From Zygnema circumcarinatum (lineage: Eukaryota > Streptophyta > Zygnematophyceae > Zygnematales > Zygnemataceae): a DNA stretch of 64,000 nt. The position numbers were made by a program, and so were the translations under genes. Of this stretch, positions 1 through 13,561 are shown in pieces; position 1 is the first letter of the stretch, and each line of letters opens with the position of its first letter. The notes below the pieces were generated by a model that did no database searches, was not told where the DNA came from, and saw nothing but the letters and a program-made list of their open reading frames with translations. The stretch spans positions 2,818,158-2,882,157 of the forward strand of contig CM074809.1 of the NCBI GenBank assembly GCA_037447605.1. The letters run 5' to 3'.

Positions 1-257
1 GTGCCACGCGGACGCCACGTGGCACTTTGTCGTTGGCGCAGCTGGCCATGGGGGCGCCCCTCCTGCTTCCGTCCGGCTGGCACCTGCGGGGGGCGCGGGA
101 CGGGTGGAAAACCTTGGGTCCGAATGCTGGAAAACTCGCCCCCTCAGTTTCTAACCTCACAGCTTCAACCAGTTGACAAAAGTTGGACCATAAGAACGCA
201 GCCTTAGGCTGAGGGTGAGTGGTTGGATATCAGGGGAGAGAAAGAGAGAGAAGGTGT

Positions 258-345
258 AGCATTGGTCTCACGATGTCGATGCTATCAAGTGTACATTGGC
301 AAAATCATCAGGGGAACCACGAGGAACTGGATCAGGATCAACATC
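258..345 (+). repeat. Dispersed hairpin repeat, copy 1 (plus, partial)
   Basis: GCATTGGTCTCACGATGTCG, GATGCTATCAAGTGTACA and GGGGAACCACGAGGAACTGG match the copy at 1352-1467, but the A-rich end is missing. Confidence 0.7.
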
Positions 346-1189
346 GTACGGAGTTGAGGAGAACGGTGGAATGATGGTGTGGGGTCACCATGTCAAATGA
401 CGAAGCAAGAAGCATGGAATAAAGTCGTTCGAAGCTCGCAGCAAAAGAGTTGACGTCACATGAGTATCTGCTCCCACGGCTCACAGGAATTACCAATCGC
501 CATCGCAAAGAGACAGCAGCAGCAGCAGCTAGCACAGGGGAGGGGATGCAAGCGAACAAAACATCAAATGAAGCCGTGGAGTAATGGAAATATCGATTGA
601 TTCTGCAGCTCGACCCGCGCGCCCTTGTTAAGGCCACATCGTAGCAGCAGAGCGATACCGTGCATCATGCATGCATGCATGCATGGATTGATCATCATCA
701 TCATCATCATCATCCCGCCCCGCACGGATGCCTGCCCGCCCAGGGCAGGGCAGGAGCCGCGCAGGACAGGACGCGCGGCCACGTGTGCCCCCCCCCCCGG
801 ATTGGGCGCCGGGGCCGCGCAGCTATGGCAGCGCGAGGCGCGCTAACGACAAGATGTTGTCCATTGCCAGGCCGACCGCCGCCGGTTTACGCCACGTGGC
901 ATGCATGGTCGGTGCCTCGCTCCGAGTGCGCGTCCACGGGCGGGCGGGCGGGCGCGGTTCGAATCCTGGCAGGCGCAGCGGGACACAGTTGCGTGCCGAG
1001 CATGGAACTCTCCGTACAGTCCGTCCGTACATCACCGACAGCAATCCCCGGTGACCTTCGCGGCTGCTTCCGGGGTGAGAGGGAGGGCGGGCGGCGCCGC
1101 GGGGCCTTTGCGGGCAGTTGGTCCTCGTGGTTCCCGGTCATTATTTCGTCCATGTGCATGTATGTGATGGATGGATGGCACCATCGCCA

Positions 1190-1320
1190 TCGCGAGGCCA
1201 ATGCCACGTCCTTCTCGCGATCGGTTCTCTTTGTCCTTAGGTCCTTTGTGACCGATTGCTTTGGTTACCCAAGTTGATTTTGTCCATGGACATTTTATGG
1301 CCTTGCCATCGAGCGATCAA
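1190..1320 (-). repeat. Dispersed hairpin repeat, copy 2 (minus)
   Basis: Read on the minus strand from 1320: TTGATCGCTCGATGGCAAGG, AATGTCCATGGACAAAATCA, GGTAACCAAAGCAATCGGTC, ACAAAGGACCTAAGGACAAA, then the start of a further unit (GGCATTGGCCTCGCGATGGC). It stands head to head with the next copy. Confidence 0.7.
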
Positions 1321-1351
1321 TGCTATTCTATCTTTAGAATGAAGGGGGAAA

Positions 1352-1467
1352 ATGGCATTGATCTCACAATGGCGATGCCATCAAATGTACACGGACAAAA
1401 GCAACATGGGGAACCATGAGGAACTGGTCGCAATGGACCTAAGCACAAAAGAAAAAAGCTAAGAGCT
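1352..1467 (+). repeat. Dispersed hairpin repeat, copy 3 (plus, best copy)
   Basis: About 115 bp: GGCATTGATCTCACAATGGC, GATGCCATCAAATGTACACG, GACAAAAGCAACATGGGGAA, CCATGAGGAACTGGTCGCAA, TGGACCTAAGCACAAAAGAA, ending AAAAAGCTAAGAGC. The core ATGGC-GAT-GCCAT folds as a small hairpin. No RNA polymerase III A/B boxes are evident, so the class (SINE, MITE or other) is open. Confidence 0.75.
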
Positions 1468-2439
1468 ATTCTATCTTTAGTATTTACTGAAGAAAGAAAA
1501 TAAGTCTGTTTCATTGTTGCAAGTGAGCCTGCCATATTGCCATGCCCCCCGGTATTGGCAGGTTCTTGAAGTCGACACAATCAACGCCGTATGATCAAAC
1601 TGTGCCTCGCTGAAGTGCTTGCTGCTGCAGCAAGTACGGTAAGCCCTGATCAAGGAATTAAACACATCAAGGTCAAAGCAGGCGATTATCAGAAAACTGA
1701 GAAAGCGTAACAAGGCAGAAAGTGACATGCGTATGTCAGCACGAAAGGGGCCTGTTCCTGCTGTATTCACCAAGAAAACAATCAGCAATGAGAATATGCA
1801 CTGAGACGACATGTGCGGTGTAGCTCGTCAGACAACTGACTTGTTCCGAAGCTCTTCTGCATGTGGGAAAGCTTTCTGATTCCTCTTAAGAATCTTTTGT
1901 GGAAGGCAGTGTGACGTGCAACGGCGTTTCGTGTGAAGGAGAACAATGAAGAAATCAGCAGTGTGTTTGGCAGAGATGGGAGCATGGATGCTGCGAACGC
2001 AGGTCAAAGGCCATGTTCTGATCGTGAGCTCAATCTCCACGACTCTTAAGCTTAGAGCACCTCATACTGTTGCATCACGCCTCTGAGTGCAGCAAGTGAA
2101 GGTAGGAGGAAAATATTTTTGTAGTCCATTACTTGAAGAGACGCCACGAGAAGCTCGTAAGCTGGTAAAAGTGTCCCATTAGCTGCCAAGACATCCGTGA
2201 GATGTATCGTTTAGCAGACAAGGAAGCCAGGACCATTATAGATGTTGGTCAGCTCTGATAAATGAGTATAACCAATTGTCTTGCTCACAGCTGCTGATAA
2301 CGCTTTAAGTCTTGTACATGAGAGCGCATGCTTGGTTGACTTCAAGTGCACTCGCAGGACTATCATCAGCAGCATTGAAGCTACTGACTGATTGGTGTGT
2401 GGCATTATTGGTAACACTAATGCTGGTCGACGCAAACCA
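1468..2439. other. Upstream of the RTN4IP1-like gene, no exon identified
   Basis: About 1 kb that must contain the first exon and promoter of the RTN4IP1-like gene. I could not find a start codon in the right phase. Confidence 0.5.
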
Positions 2440-5087
2440 CCCCAGGGCTGCAGACGAGCATCAACTTGCACATCTGTATTGTTGCGGTGTTATGGCCCTC
2501 CAGAACGACTGGAGGTTGAAAGTGACACTCCAATACCTGAGCCTGCACCGAACGAGGTGCTTGTTCGAGTCAAGGCGGTATCTATAAATCCATTGGACAT
2601 GCGGGTGAGCGGAGCCTTTTGAAACTTCACACTTATACAACAACATCGTACCCTTTGTTTGACGAATAGCTCTGTGTTCCAGCAGCATGAGATACGAGAT
2701 GGGTGTGGATGGTCTTCATGGCTTTGCAGATGAGGGAAGGCTATGGCAAGGCCCTATTCGAAACCCTTCTCCCAATTGTCCTGGGACGAGATTGTAGTGG
2801 CGAAGTTGTCCACACTGGCAAGCTTGCGAAGGGTCGCTTTACGGAAGGACAGGAAGTCTTTGGAGCTCTTCATCCCACCGCTGTTAGGGGGACCTACAGC
2901 GAGTATGCAATTTTGGAATGGAACCAGCTCGCATCAAAGCCTGATTCTCTATCCCATGTGGTACGAAGATAGAGAGGGTTATAACAGTACTCGGCCCTCA
3001 TTTTTTATATGAATCATATGGCGGCTTTTACAACTTCATGCATTTCCAGGAACAGTTTGGCTAAAAGAATGCTCTAAAGAGAAGTGAGAGTTAAGCCAGT
3101 GTTACATATGGCCATCGAGGACGCAGTTATTTGGTCTTGCCCAAGTCCTTGAACACGTTTAAGCAACCAGCGAACTTTCTTCAAGTGGTCTTGTTGTTCA
3201 GTCACATCTTGAGAAGGGAGTGTCATGTCAGGATTTGTTCGCAGAGGTGGAAAAGCAAGGCCAGATTTCTGGAGGGGATGTTTTTGCCAAGAATTGCGTA
3301 GTAGAGGTCAGCACGAGGGAATAAGGGGCTCAAAACAGGCACCTTCAGGCGAGTTTCCTGCTATGAAAGTCATCGTAATGTTGAATTTTAATGCTGAACA
3401 GGAGGCAGCTGCCATTCCCTTTGTTGCGCTAACAGCATGGCGAGCTCTGATGGACATCGCAAAAATCAAGAAAGGGTAGGCAGATTCTAGTACCATTTTA
3501 CTGCAAAGTCAACGAGTTTCTAAGTTGTGATGAAGTGTAGGATTTTGAATGGCTATTGTAATCGTAATAAGAACAGGAGCTGCTCCAATATTCCAATATA
3601 GCTGGCTCAACTTCAATATGGTCATTTCTCCAACCAGTATCGCATATAAGTGCACTCGTAGGATTTAACTGTGGCTGAGCTCTCTCCTGGTCGCATTCTC
3701 TTTGCCAGGCAGCGAGTGCTTGTTGTAGGAGGCGGAGGGGCAGTGGGCCTCGCAGCCATACAGCTCGCCACAGCGCAAGGCAGTTATGTTGCCACCACCT
3801 GCGGCAACAGCGACATGGAGGATGTCAACAAAGCGGGTGTTGATCAAGCAGTACACTACGCATCTCCGGTACCTTCGCTTTGCTCGTTTGAGACCTGTCT
3901 GAGAAGATGCTGCTTCGCTCAATAGCGTCTGCTGAGATTTCACGACTGCTGTACGACAATGGAGACGTCCTCCTCATGTTGCAACACTTCAAAACGTCGC
4001 TTGGCAATTCCAGATGGAAGGAATATGGACTTCTTATTAGTTGCTTCACGATTGTTTAGTCTGGTTTTTCAAAAGTCAAGCTCTGACTCGTGCAGGGGTC
4101 TGATGGTATCTTTTCGATGCTGGTCAGACATTGCAGCAGGATTTGGAGGGGAGGTTTGATGCTGTACTGGATACCATTGGAATAGCTGAAACAGAGGCTA
4201 CTGGGATTGAACTTCTCAGACGAGGCGGCACATACATGACTTTACAGGTACTCCTTAGAGAAAAAAAACCGCATGCAGTGTGACAGATATGTGTAAAAGC
4301 TTACACACGGGTGCATGGAGGGATTGTCAGGGGGAGTTCGTGACGTACATGGACAAGTATGGGCTGGCTGTTGGTGGAGCCATGGCAGCTGTGCGGCTTG
4401 CTGAAAAGCAGTTCCAATATAAAAAATCTCACGGGATTAGTGAGGCATCTCCACCCTACTGGTCCGATTGTACTTTAGCTAACGAATAAGAACAAATTCG
4501 GGGAGAGGGAGGCACGTGGAGAGTTAAGATGAGGAAGGGGGAGAGGCACGTTTAAGTAGAGAATGGGAGATGGAAAGGGGAGCAAGGGGGAAGGAGGAGG
4601 TATGGGAAGGGAGGGAGGGAGAGGGGAACGGGAAGTGAGAGAGGGAGAGGGAGAGGGAGAGGGGGAAGTGGAGGGGAAGGGGGAAAGATGGGGGCAGAGG
4701 TTGGAAGGGGGAGGCGAGGAGGGAAGGGAGTGGGGGAGGGCAGGGGGAGGGGAAACCTTTCTTCCCCCGTTGCGCTCCTTGCTCACATCTATTTCAATGC
4801 TTGTGCATCTGCTGGTGCGTGCTTTTCATTGAAAGCACCTATTTTGCTTTGTGTTCCCTGTTAATGCGAAGTTTATGTCTGCTGCAGATTACTCGTGGGC
4901 CGTGATGCGTACCGACGAGGAGGGCCTCCAGCACATCGCCGGCCTCGCCCGTGGAGGGCGGCTGAGGATTCCTGTGGGCAAAGTTCTCCCTTTGACGAGT
5001 GCGGCAGAGGCCCACACTTTGAAGGAGCGCAGGCTGGTGAGGGGCAAAGTTGTGTTGCAAACCACGCAGGAAGGGGAGTCCATTTAG
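2440..5087 (+). CDS. RTN4IP1-like NAD(P)H quinone oxidoreductase (MDR family), 5' exon unresolved
   Basis: Spliced gene. Readable exons are about 2440-2604, 2730-2960, 3402-3475, 3709-3868, 4128-4247, 4331-4439 and 4888-5087; all junctions are GT-AG and phases agree. The N-terminal GroES-like domain contains AVSINPLDMR, then LGRDCSGEV and EVFGALHPTA. The Rossmann part has the nucleotide-binding loop VVGGGGAVGLAAIQLA and then FDAVLDTIG. The C-terminus ends in GKVVLQ plus a short tail, with the stop at 5085-5087. The pattern matches Arabidopsis At3g15090 and animal RTN4IP1 (OPA10), MDR reductases that use NADPH; animal RTN4IP1 is mitochondrial. The catalytic-zinc ligands of true alcohol dehydrogenases are not seen, as expected for quinone reductases. 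The start codon and any targeting peptide lie in an exon upstream of 2440 that I could not identify. The last intron (4440-4887) holds a purine-rich array. Confidence 0.88.
4500..4760 (+). repeat. GA-rich purine tract in an intron
   Basis: About 260 bp almost entirely G and A on the + strand (GGGAGA, GGGAAG and GGGGAG words), inside the last intron of the RTN4IP1-like gene. It is low-complexity, not protein coding. Open frames through it on either strand are compositional artefacts. Confidence 0.85.
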
Positions 5088-6204
5088 AAAGGACTCGCAA
5101 AGGGAAGAACGGCAATGTACAGCTTTCTAACAGATGCATCTCCACAATTGTTTCAGTTACGAGTTTATTCCCTTCTATGCTATATAACGCAAGGGACCCC
5201 CCACTCTTATCTGCACGTTGCACCATGTATATTTTCATTTGTTATAAAATGTTCAAAGTGACTCTTAAGAAGATTTTTGCGGTAAGGCCTTTTAAGTCAG
5301 ACAAGCGGGTTATTTGAAGAAAGTGGCTGGCAGATGTGGAGCCCCATTGTGATGAGTATCCAGGCTCTGACTATGTCAGTTTTTTTTCCTTTGCGGAAGA
5401 GGTTCCAAGAAAAGGCACATCTTCTATGGAATGAACGGACTGGAAAAGTTGGTTTACAAATGTTTTGTGCCTGCATCCGGCAAAGTTAGGCATCTCCACT
5501 GCTTCTTGTCCTCATAATATGGAGGGTTCAATCGAAGAAAGTTCTATACATCCGAATCCGTACATCGACCCGGTTAAAGTTCGGCTGTTCAAAATGTTTA
5601 GCCTGGCCGGTTTAAACTTATCCAGCGGTGTACGTCGGCGGATTTTCATACGATCTACATCCGAATTAAGTACGATTGATTTCCGAGTTTCATACCGTTG
5701 ACTGAAAACGTCTACACGCTGGCTATTCAGGGTTCCATAGATCCCGTTCTGCCAATTTCGTACTGGTACCTACGTTAAGCTTGCACGCTCTAATAGATAC
5801 AAACCTCCTGAGAGATGGAACCTGCACGACGTCGCGTGACTGCTTCTTTACAATGCAGAATATCTCCATGGATGCTTCTGACACAACTGAGAGGCCGAAC
5901 TTGACAACGAGACAAAGCTAAACTTTCTAACCACAGCGGCTTCATAATGCTCTCTGTCAGCTATATCCTCCCACGCCTATGTACCGTACAATATGCCTCT
6001 CCCCTTCTCTATCACCCCACCTCTCCCCCCTCTCCCCACTCCCCATCTCCTCTACCTTAACATTTATTTACAAGATAATACAGCTCTGATACAGCGAGCT
6101 TTGCTACAAGTGGCTGGAAATACCGACAACACGCCCACGAAAAGTTTCGGCTCCGTAACTGGAACACAAACTGGGCCGAAACACGAGTCTGCTATAATCA
6201 GCCT
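5088..6204. other. Convergent intergenic region, no gene seen
   Basis: This holds the 3' ends of the RTN4IP1-like gene (+) and the anoctamin gene (-). I see no coding exon. A pyrimidine-rich stretch lies at about 5995-6060. Confidence 0.6.
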
Positions 6205-9200
6205 TTAGGCAGATGTTTTTTTCTTTGATCCAAACGCCCGGAGCACCTCCGCTGAGAAGTGATCGCGCACTTTCTCACGCTTCCGTCTCTTCATCTTCAC
6301 CCACGCAGGCTCCTGGAAGCCGAGAGTAAGCATAGAAAGGCATCAGTCTTAGCGTTAGGATCAGGCAGAAAGAACAAAACTGTAACAAGACCACGTGCTG
6401 ACTGCCTTCCTCATCGACAGATGTAAAGGAGTTACAAGTTACCAGGAGATATTGGATAACACCGAGTACTAGCACTGAGGATAGACGGCTGAGGACTGTG
6501 GAAAGACGGCAATGATACATTACCCTGGTAGGTGATCACAGGCTCTCCCTTCAGTCAAAAGATAGCAAAGCCAAGAAGAGGACGAGTGTAAAACTGTAGA
6601 CTCACCTCCGGAATGAACCAGGCTATACCATGGCGGGCGAGAAGCAGCATGTGCTCGAGCAGCAGCATCATCAGCAGTCCGGGGTGGATGTACCACTTGC
6701 CCTTATCGTACATGTAAACCACAAGGACGCAGTTGCTCACAATGGCTACTACGCCAATGTACTGCCCATCAAATCCCCCACAGCAAGCACAAGGAAGCAA
6801 GTCTCAGCAAGCAGGAGATCAGAGCTTTTGCCCCAAACCAATTCAGGAGATCTGCCAATCTCCTGCAATCTGCAACGTACACTTCTACGGTCCACCTCTT
6901 ACCAGCCTTTAAGCAAGCTTGGTAAAGATGAAACAGCATAGAGAAAGACTGTTGGGCATTTCCGAACAAGGTTAGGGGGGAAGGCGCACTTGGAATATGG
7001 TGAGCCAAGAGCCAATGGAGGCAACTTTGTGTGGCACAGGTCGACGTAGCGTGGTGAGCAATTTGAAGGAATCAGAATGGACCTCAATCAGATTATTCTG
7101 CAGCCAAGATAGCACAAGATGGTCCACGAGCAGTAAGTGATGGACAAGCAGCTCGTCTGCATTCACGATGCGGATCCTTCCTACTCGTGACTCAATTTGT
7201 CGGAAAAAGGGGAAACGAAGTACACACTCCCCTCCCTTCCTTCCCCACCTTCCCTTACCAGGATACCCTATGCACTAGTTTGCTGATATGAATCTGAGAA
7301 AGCCTTGAAAAGAGTCAGCGTGTGTACCAAGAGCGAGAAGACCCCCACAAGGGGAAAGCAACAGGCGAACATGGTGACCATCCCAAACTGAAGAGCGAGC
7401 TCCAAGAAATCTGAAGCCCTCCACATGGCAGATCACAGCCATTAAATACAGTTGCCATACAGAAATCATAACCCTCTTGACTGGGATAGGTCACATGAAC
7501 ATTCTATTGCTAAGATAGGGATGCACCAGATCTCGCGATTCTCTGTCCTCACATGCTATGATCTCCCTTTAACAGATACAAAGTATAGAAACAGCTGAAC
7601 CTCACGTAGCTGAGCATCCAGATATCCATGACATAATATGGACTATACAAGCAGAACATACCATCAAAAACCCCATCATAGCTCCCACCCCCCACGCTTG
7701 CCACATATGGCAGCATGAGATACTGACGTTCCACGTCAGATGGTCTCCGAGCCACCTCTGCGATATTGCCATCTTCCTTCTTCGCATCTCGTTCCGCCCT
7801 GCATCAGCCATTCACAAAAGCTTTCTTAAAGCAGAAACTGTGAGCCTTCGTGTGCAATCTTGCAGACATAAAAGCGAATCTGTAGAAAATCGCGGCAGCC
7901 GTTAACCAATAAAGAACAAAAATCGAAAGTCAACCCTCGAGGCACCCGTGCACCGTACTTTAAAGCATTATATCGATTGTAGCGATACTTCAAGTAGGGC
8001 AACAGGCTCTCAGTAATGTTGTTCAGCACCTGCAATAACCACCCTAGCCACATTCAATGCTAACTTTTTTAGGCCGATCTGCATTACAAGAATTGTTTGC
8101 TGCTATGCCGGCGTGCTGGAATTGCAACTATACTGTCTTGAAGAGGGAACATTGTCGTAACATAGACTGAAGAGACCAAAGACCTTAATATATTTATGCT
8201 GGAAGTTGCTTCAGTTCTGCACCTGGGAGACAACGAGACGTCGGAAAAGAAACTGACGAAGCGAAGTGAAGTCTCTGTGAACCACCGCCGTGTAGATCAG
8301 ACCGAAGAATGACTGCACAAAGTATATAGCAAATACCTGCCAACCCCATTTCCGCTTTCTCAACTGAGGGGCCATACGCAGAACCTAGTCGTATTTTGGC
8401 CTAGTCTGCAGTCAAAATCAGGACAAGCTACCTCCACCCTCCTCAAGCCAAATGGTGGATGAGATGCCCTCGCCACTGCCTTCTTCCCCCCTTCTTCTTC
8501 CGCCACCATTTATTGCAACGAAGGACTCACTTTGGTAACAAGAGCGTCCGCAGCTGCTTCACCGCTCACATACCGTACTCGGCCATTGAGCCACATCCCA
8601 AGCTCGCCTCCCGCAGTGGTAAGCTGTCCAACTACAGCGACGTAAATCACTGTGAGAACGTACCTGCATGGCATGGCAGAACACCATTAGGACCTTCTCT
8701 TCATCATAGAGGAGTCCCCAAAGCTGGCTACGTGCTCCCAAGGCAAAGGGATAGGGGACACGTCAGAAACTTTACTTTTGCTCGGACCAAAATTATGAGG
8801 TCCTACATGGGCTTCACTGTGCAGAATGTAAGCTTCAATACCGCTATGCTAAGTAATGCAATGAACTGAGGGCCACTGCATGGAGGGGCTTACTGCAAGA
8901 AAGTATAGTGTGAAGTTGCATGCAGAGAGTAGTGGTAGAGGGCTTCCAGCGGCAGCTGCACCACTACCACTGCCAACAACGCTACTGCGTTGCTCCACAG
9001 ACTCAGAATGCGGCCGGTCCACTCCTCCTCCTGCAGCTCCCAGGAGGATTGAATCTCTCCCACATTCGTCAGGAGGGAGTCGAAGTTTTGAATCTCTTTC
9101 ACCTGCGAAGGGCTCCATGCCTTATCTTGCACGTTGATCTCGTCCTCATCCCCCGTAATCTCCCACCTGGATGTGCGTTAATGATACACATGAGATTCCA

Positions 9201-12200
9201 CCTTGACAAAATTCTGCAGATAATTGTGTTGACATCTCCTAGGATAAAACAGACACCGTGACCTTTCTGGAGAGGAAAAGGACTTGACAGGAAAAGGACT
9301 CAGCATCATATGATTGCATGCATGAAATTTCGCGTTATCTAGCACCTTCTTACCTTCTTCTTTCTTCTACTGAGTTCTGACACGGGCTCTTCCAGAGTTA
9401 ATGCCACGATAAAAGGTGCATCACGTTTCTTAGACGTATATGCATAGAGAAAATTAGTTCCTAGAGTTATCTTGCTCTATTAAGGCACCTCTCCATAAGC
9501 TCCACGTTTCTCCTTTTCCAAAACTGCAGAAAAAATACTGCCCAGAGAACAACAACAACCCCAAACGCTGGTGGAACTGCCACATGGAAGCTCCTGCACT
9601 CCACATTCGATCCCCAGAACAACAGCAACAGGAAACGAATCAGCCTACTCATGTGGGAAAGGTGATTGCTCCATCGCTTTGAGAACTTGCCACTGTTCAA
9701 TGAATCGCAAGAAATGAGGAGATGAACCCCTCCGGCTTGTAGAACTCACCCCCAGTTTTTGAAATATGCAAAGAGGCCAATGCATGCAAGGAACCACAGC
9801 CATGTCGTGTACATGCCAAGAAAAGCGAAATAGATGGCCACCTGCACTTCCCATTCCATTTAACGCACAAAGAAGGAATGCGTCACGAGATTGAGTATTC
9901 TTCTAGACGCGCCTACATCCATCATCCCTATTCACGTCCAAACGAAAATACTTAAACTATGGGGTAGTGAGACAACAACTAACTCCAGACTAAACGGAAT
10001 TTGCTGCGATATCACTGACGAAATTAGATATGCATCGAGAAAAATCGCATCTTGAAGGAACAATGAAAGTTGTTGGCGGTTGCAGGCAAGTAAGAGCAGT
10101 CAATGACTCGCTTTTCTATAGCTTAGCTTGTACGACTGAGAATAGAAACCCTACAACCAGTGGCTAAATGGACTTTCCCTAAATACATCCAGATCCTGAA
10201 GACCCTGACACATGAGTCAAAGCTTCAGAACTCCCTTAGTAAAAGTTGGACCCTCACTCACTATATGCGAATGTTCACATGGTTCAGTCCACCTTCTCAG
10301 TAACTATGTCTACCGCTGGACACGATAGAGGCAAGTGCATTGTCTGGTTTCATGCATCACTTCTCATGCTTTATGATAGTGAGAACACACACCGGGAAAG
10401 CTAAAGCATCAAAATTAGCCCCACCACCCATGCAAGTCTCACCTTGACGCCAAAGTAGGCGCAAATATCATCAAGTGGCTGACTCAAGCTGAGCCAATTG
10501 AAGCACCAATCATGAAGGAGCTTTTTGCGCAGAGGCTCCACTGCAGCACATACATGCCCCATGGAATTGATTCTTGGGGGTACCTGTTTCTTTTTCGAAT
10601 AAGATTGAGATTTCTACCTTGATAAAGTGTGCATGAAACTTTTCCATCCGCACATACTTTGATATATAGCACAATTTCTTCTTACACAATTCTCTCGCCA
10701 CCCAAACTGCCTTAAGGCGTATTCTTCCCTGAATTTCTCAAGCTCGTTTGCCAAGTTAAAACCTGTCCGCGTATGCAGAGCTTGCATAGTTCTCACCATG
10801 CAGTGGAAAGCACTCTTTGATGAAGCCTTTCTTCTCAAGCAGCGGCACAAGGGGCACTTCTGGTTCAATGTCCAGCTCTCCCTCCGGTTCACCGGCCAAT
10901 TGCACTTTCACTGTTTTCTCACTGTCAATAGCCTGCAGCAAAGAGAACGGAACGGCTATGGACAGCTCGTCATTAATTCGGCCCATAAAACTACATGCAT
11001 AAGTCCTTTAAAATTGCCAGTTTTGAGATAAAGATCGTAAGTAGCATCATACTGCGTGGTAGATGATGTTGTGCAGGCATTGGTAACGTTCCGTCCAATT
11101 GAAGAGCTGCCCATTTGGCTGCCGGACAAACATGTGTTGGTCTTCCCATTTGAATACGGCCGCTAAGCCTACCCTAGAAAAGCCCCTTCAGCTTAGAGTC
11201 TGTATCAAAACTTCTCCATTTCCAGAACCATGCTCCATTACTGGCTTGCACCAACCACCAAGTAGCACTGACTCTGCCTCAGTTCCATGAGCGATGAGAG
11301 CAGTTTGATGCACCAAAAAAATCTGGTACATTTGATAGATTCGCTGCCCGAGATGTCTACATCAGATTGCCAGAATCAAGAAAACCATGTTTTCTGAGAA
11401 TCATGGGAGCAAAGCATTGAAGCATTGAAGTTAAACTCATCTCAGGAAATATTTTACTAGAATAAATGATGATAAGCAATGGTTCTCCCACTTCTACAGG
11501 TCCTGGATACCACTGGGTAGATGGGAGAATTTTTGGTTTAATGGGGCCAATCGTATTTGATCACTCCTGTAAGCGTACCAAGTATAGTGGCTTTTCGGAG
11601 CTGCAAGGATTCGGCAGCGAGTCCCACCACCTTCACGCCTGCCCCTATCTGCAATGACATGTTCATCCTTAGAAGGCTTCCACTCGCTCTGAACTTACAC
11701 CATCCCCTTCGGAAAAAAGGACGAGAGGATAAATCATACCTCTATGAATTAATCTCCTTTATGAATGGTGCACAAAGCCCATCAGCCTGTGCTCTGAATA
11801 CCAGCCATACGCTTCAGGTAGCAGCAAACAACTGTTTACATTGCCCAACACACTACTCTTACAAAAAAAGTGACTTTGCTGGGAGCCAATCACGGGCTCC
11901 TTCAGTGAACCTTATGGGCTTAATCCAATAACACAACTTGCAAACTTGGCTGCAGCTGCGTGTACCTTATGACGTCATGCACCCTTGAAATTATTGTTAA
12001 CTCAAATACTCCTGTACATACTTCAAAGGTCGGTTTTTCTTTTCTTAATTTTTTTTTATCTCCACTTTAAAGAGAATTAAAGTGTGCATAATTGTTCGCA
12101 CTGAATAGGCCGTTTTATTCGAGCGAAAATGAAAAACCGAATTGCACAACATAAAGTAACAACAATAACAAAGTAAATCATCTCAAAAGGTTTTATTTTT

Positions 12201-12689
12201 AGTCTGCATGCATACTGCATACCACACGCATGCAAAAACAGTTAGAAAAGTTCAAAATCTTTAAATCCTTACTCTAAATAGCAGCTGTGGCTTCTATGAA
12301 CATCCACATATACGCCTTTCACTTCAATTCAGTTGATGAGTTCAACCCTGCGTGAAACTCTACAAGAATTTGGCCACAAGCTTTACGGCAAAATACCTTC
12401 GACAAGCTTACCGACCTCCCCTCCATCTACAAGCTTCCCAAACCTCCTGTTCCAGCGCTGCTTCCGCTTCCAATCTCACCTTGAGAAACATCTCCGTATT
12501 GCTCCCCTCCACCCTCTCCACAACCAACTTGGCCGCCTTCAGGCTCCTCTCTAGCAGGTCCCCGGGATCCTCCCCTTTCCCGGCCCCTTCCAGCCGCTTC
12601 TTGCAGACAACCGCCACTTCCAAGTACAAAGGATCGTCAGGAAAATCGTCTCCAGGACCCTGCGCTCCCTCGGTGTGAGAGCCTTCCAT
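6205..12689 (-). CDS. Anoctamin-like (TMEM16) membrane protein, 16 exons
   Basis: A complete reading frame can be assembled on the minus strand. Exons in transcript order: 12689-12480, 11648-11579, 11162-11053, 10932-10797, 10540-10443, 9841-9750, 9593-9489, 9166-8894, 8663-8570, about 8336-8223, 8029-7959, 7798-7662, 7410-7328, 7097-6990, 6761-6606 and 6312-6205. This predicts about 654 residues, close to the roughly 665 of Arabidopsis At1g73020. Signatures: PLDDICAYFGVK then VAIYFAFLGMYTTWLWF (first membrane span), WAVFFLQFWKRRN, EEWTGRIL, VVSQVLNNITESLLPYLKY, DFLELALQFGMVTMFACCFP, LRRPVPHKVASIGSW and ARHGIAWFIPE. The family are multi-spanning ion channels or lipid scramblases; the activity of this one is not predictable here. 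The cytosolic loop between exons 9 and 10 may be a few residues longer, because the acceptor is ambiguous (8336 or about 8355). The ATG at 12689 opens the first exon and fits the family N-terminus. Confidence 0.93.
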
Positions 12690-13561
12690 TGTTGCGGCGA
12701 ATAGCCACAGCCCTTAACGGAAGGGCGCTCCCGACTGATTGAATCCCCCCTCGAGCAGGAAGCGAAATTGTACTGCTGCTCCGGAAGCTCATTCATTCAG
12801 CTTCCGCCCTCCGCGGGATTTGCGAGCTCTCGACATACAGTAAGACTTTTGGCAAGCTAAGAGCGCTACATCCCGCGGCGGTTCATGACTTAGACCATTT
12901 TGCTGCACACTGGCACTCACTGCAAGTTGATTGTTGATTACTTGATGAAGTTCCTTTTTCTCAAAGCCAGGTGATGGGCATCGTCTGCCGTATTATGTTT
13001 TAGAGGTCATGCCATGTTGGAATCCCGTTTGACATGTCAAATGTGGTCACTGTCAGATGTTCCCTGATGTGGCCCATGTATTCTCTCTGTCTTCGTTTGT
13101 GCTTTTTTTTTCTCGGTCCTCTCGTACCTCCCTCTTTTTATCAGATGCAGAAGTCATACCAATCGCTTCAGGGTCTAAATGCAACGACAATCACAGAGAA
13201 GGAACGGACGGGGAGAATCAAGATTTACAGAGCAGTCACATGCAACTTCTGCAGAGCATGGCAGGAGACGAGATGTGCTCAAATGAACTTTATTCACCTA
13301 ATGATTGGATGAAACGTGTAGTGTACAACGTCGGCACATCATTTAAGAAGGTTATGAATACCAAAACCTCTAAACCTCTAAGCCTCTAAACGTTAGTAGA
13401 AGACTACAATGGAGACTACAACGAACATCGATAATAAGAGGCTCTTGCTACCCTCAGAGAAGACCACTGCACATTATTGGTCCTATCCAGTGTGGCAATT
13501 ATTTGCAGTTCCAATTGACCCCATGAAACCATTTATTCCTCCACTTGTGCTTTGCTCGGCA
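12690..13561. other. Intergenic: anoctamin upstream region and PAN2 3' flank
   Basis: This lies between the anoctamin start (12689, minus) and the PAN2 stop (13562, minus). No supported coding exon was seen. It should contain the anoctamin promoter, but I recognise no specific element. Confidence 0.5.

Noticed and set aside
945-985. tRNA or tRNA-derived SINE, because of a perfect B-box-like GGTTCGAATCC
   Set aside because: The flanking bases do not form a 5-bp T stem, no acceptor stem pairs, and no A box or anticodon arm is found upstream.
4475-4832. Open frames in the GA-rich tract
   Set aside because: Low-complexity intron of the RTN4IP1-like gene; no domain and no splice support.
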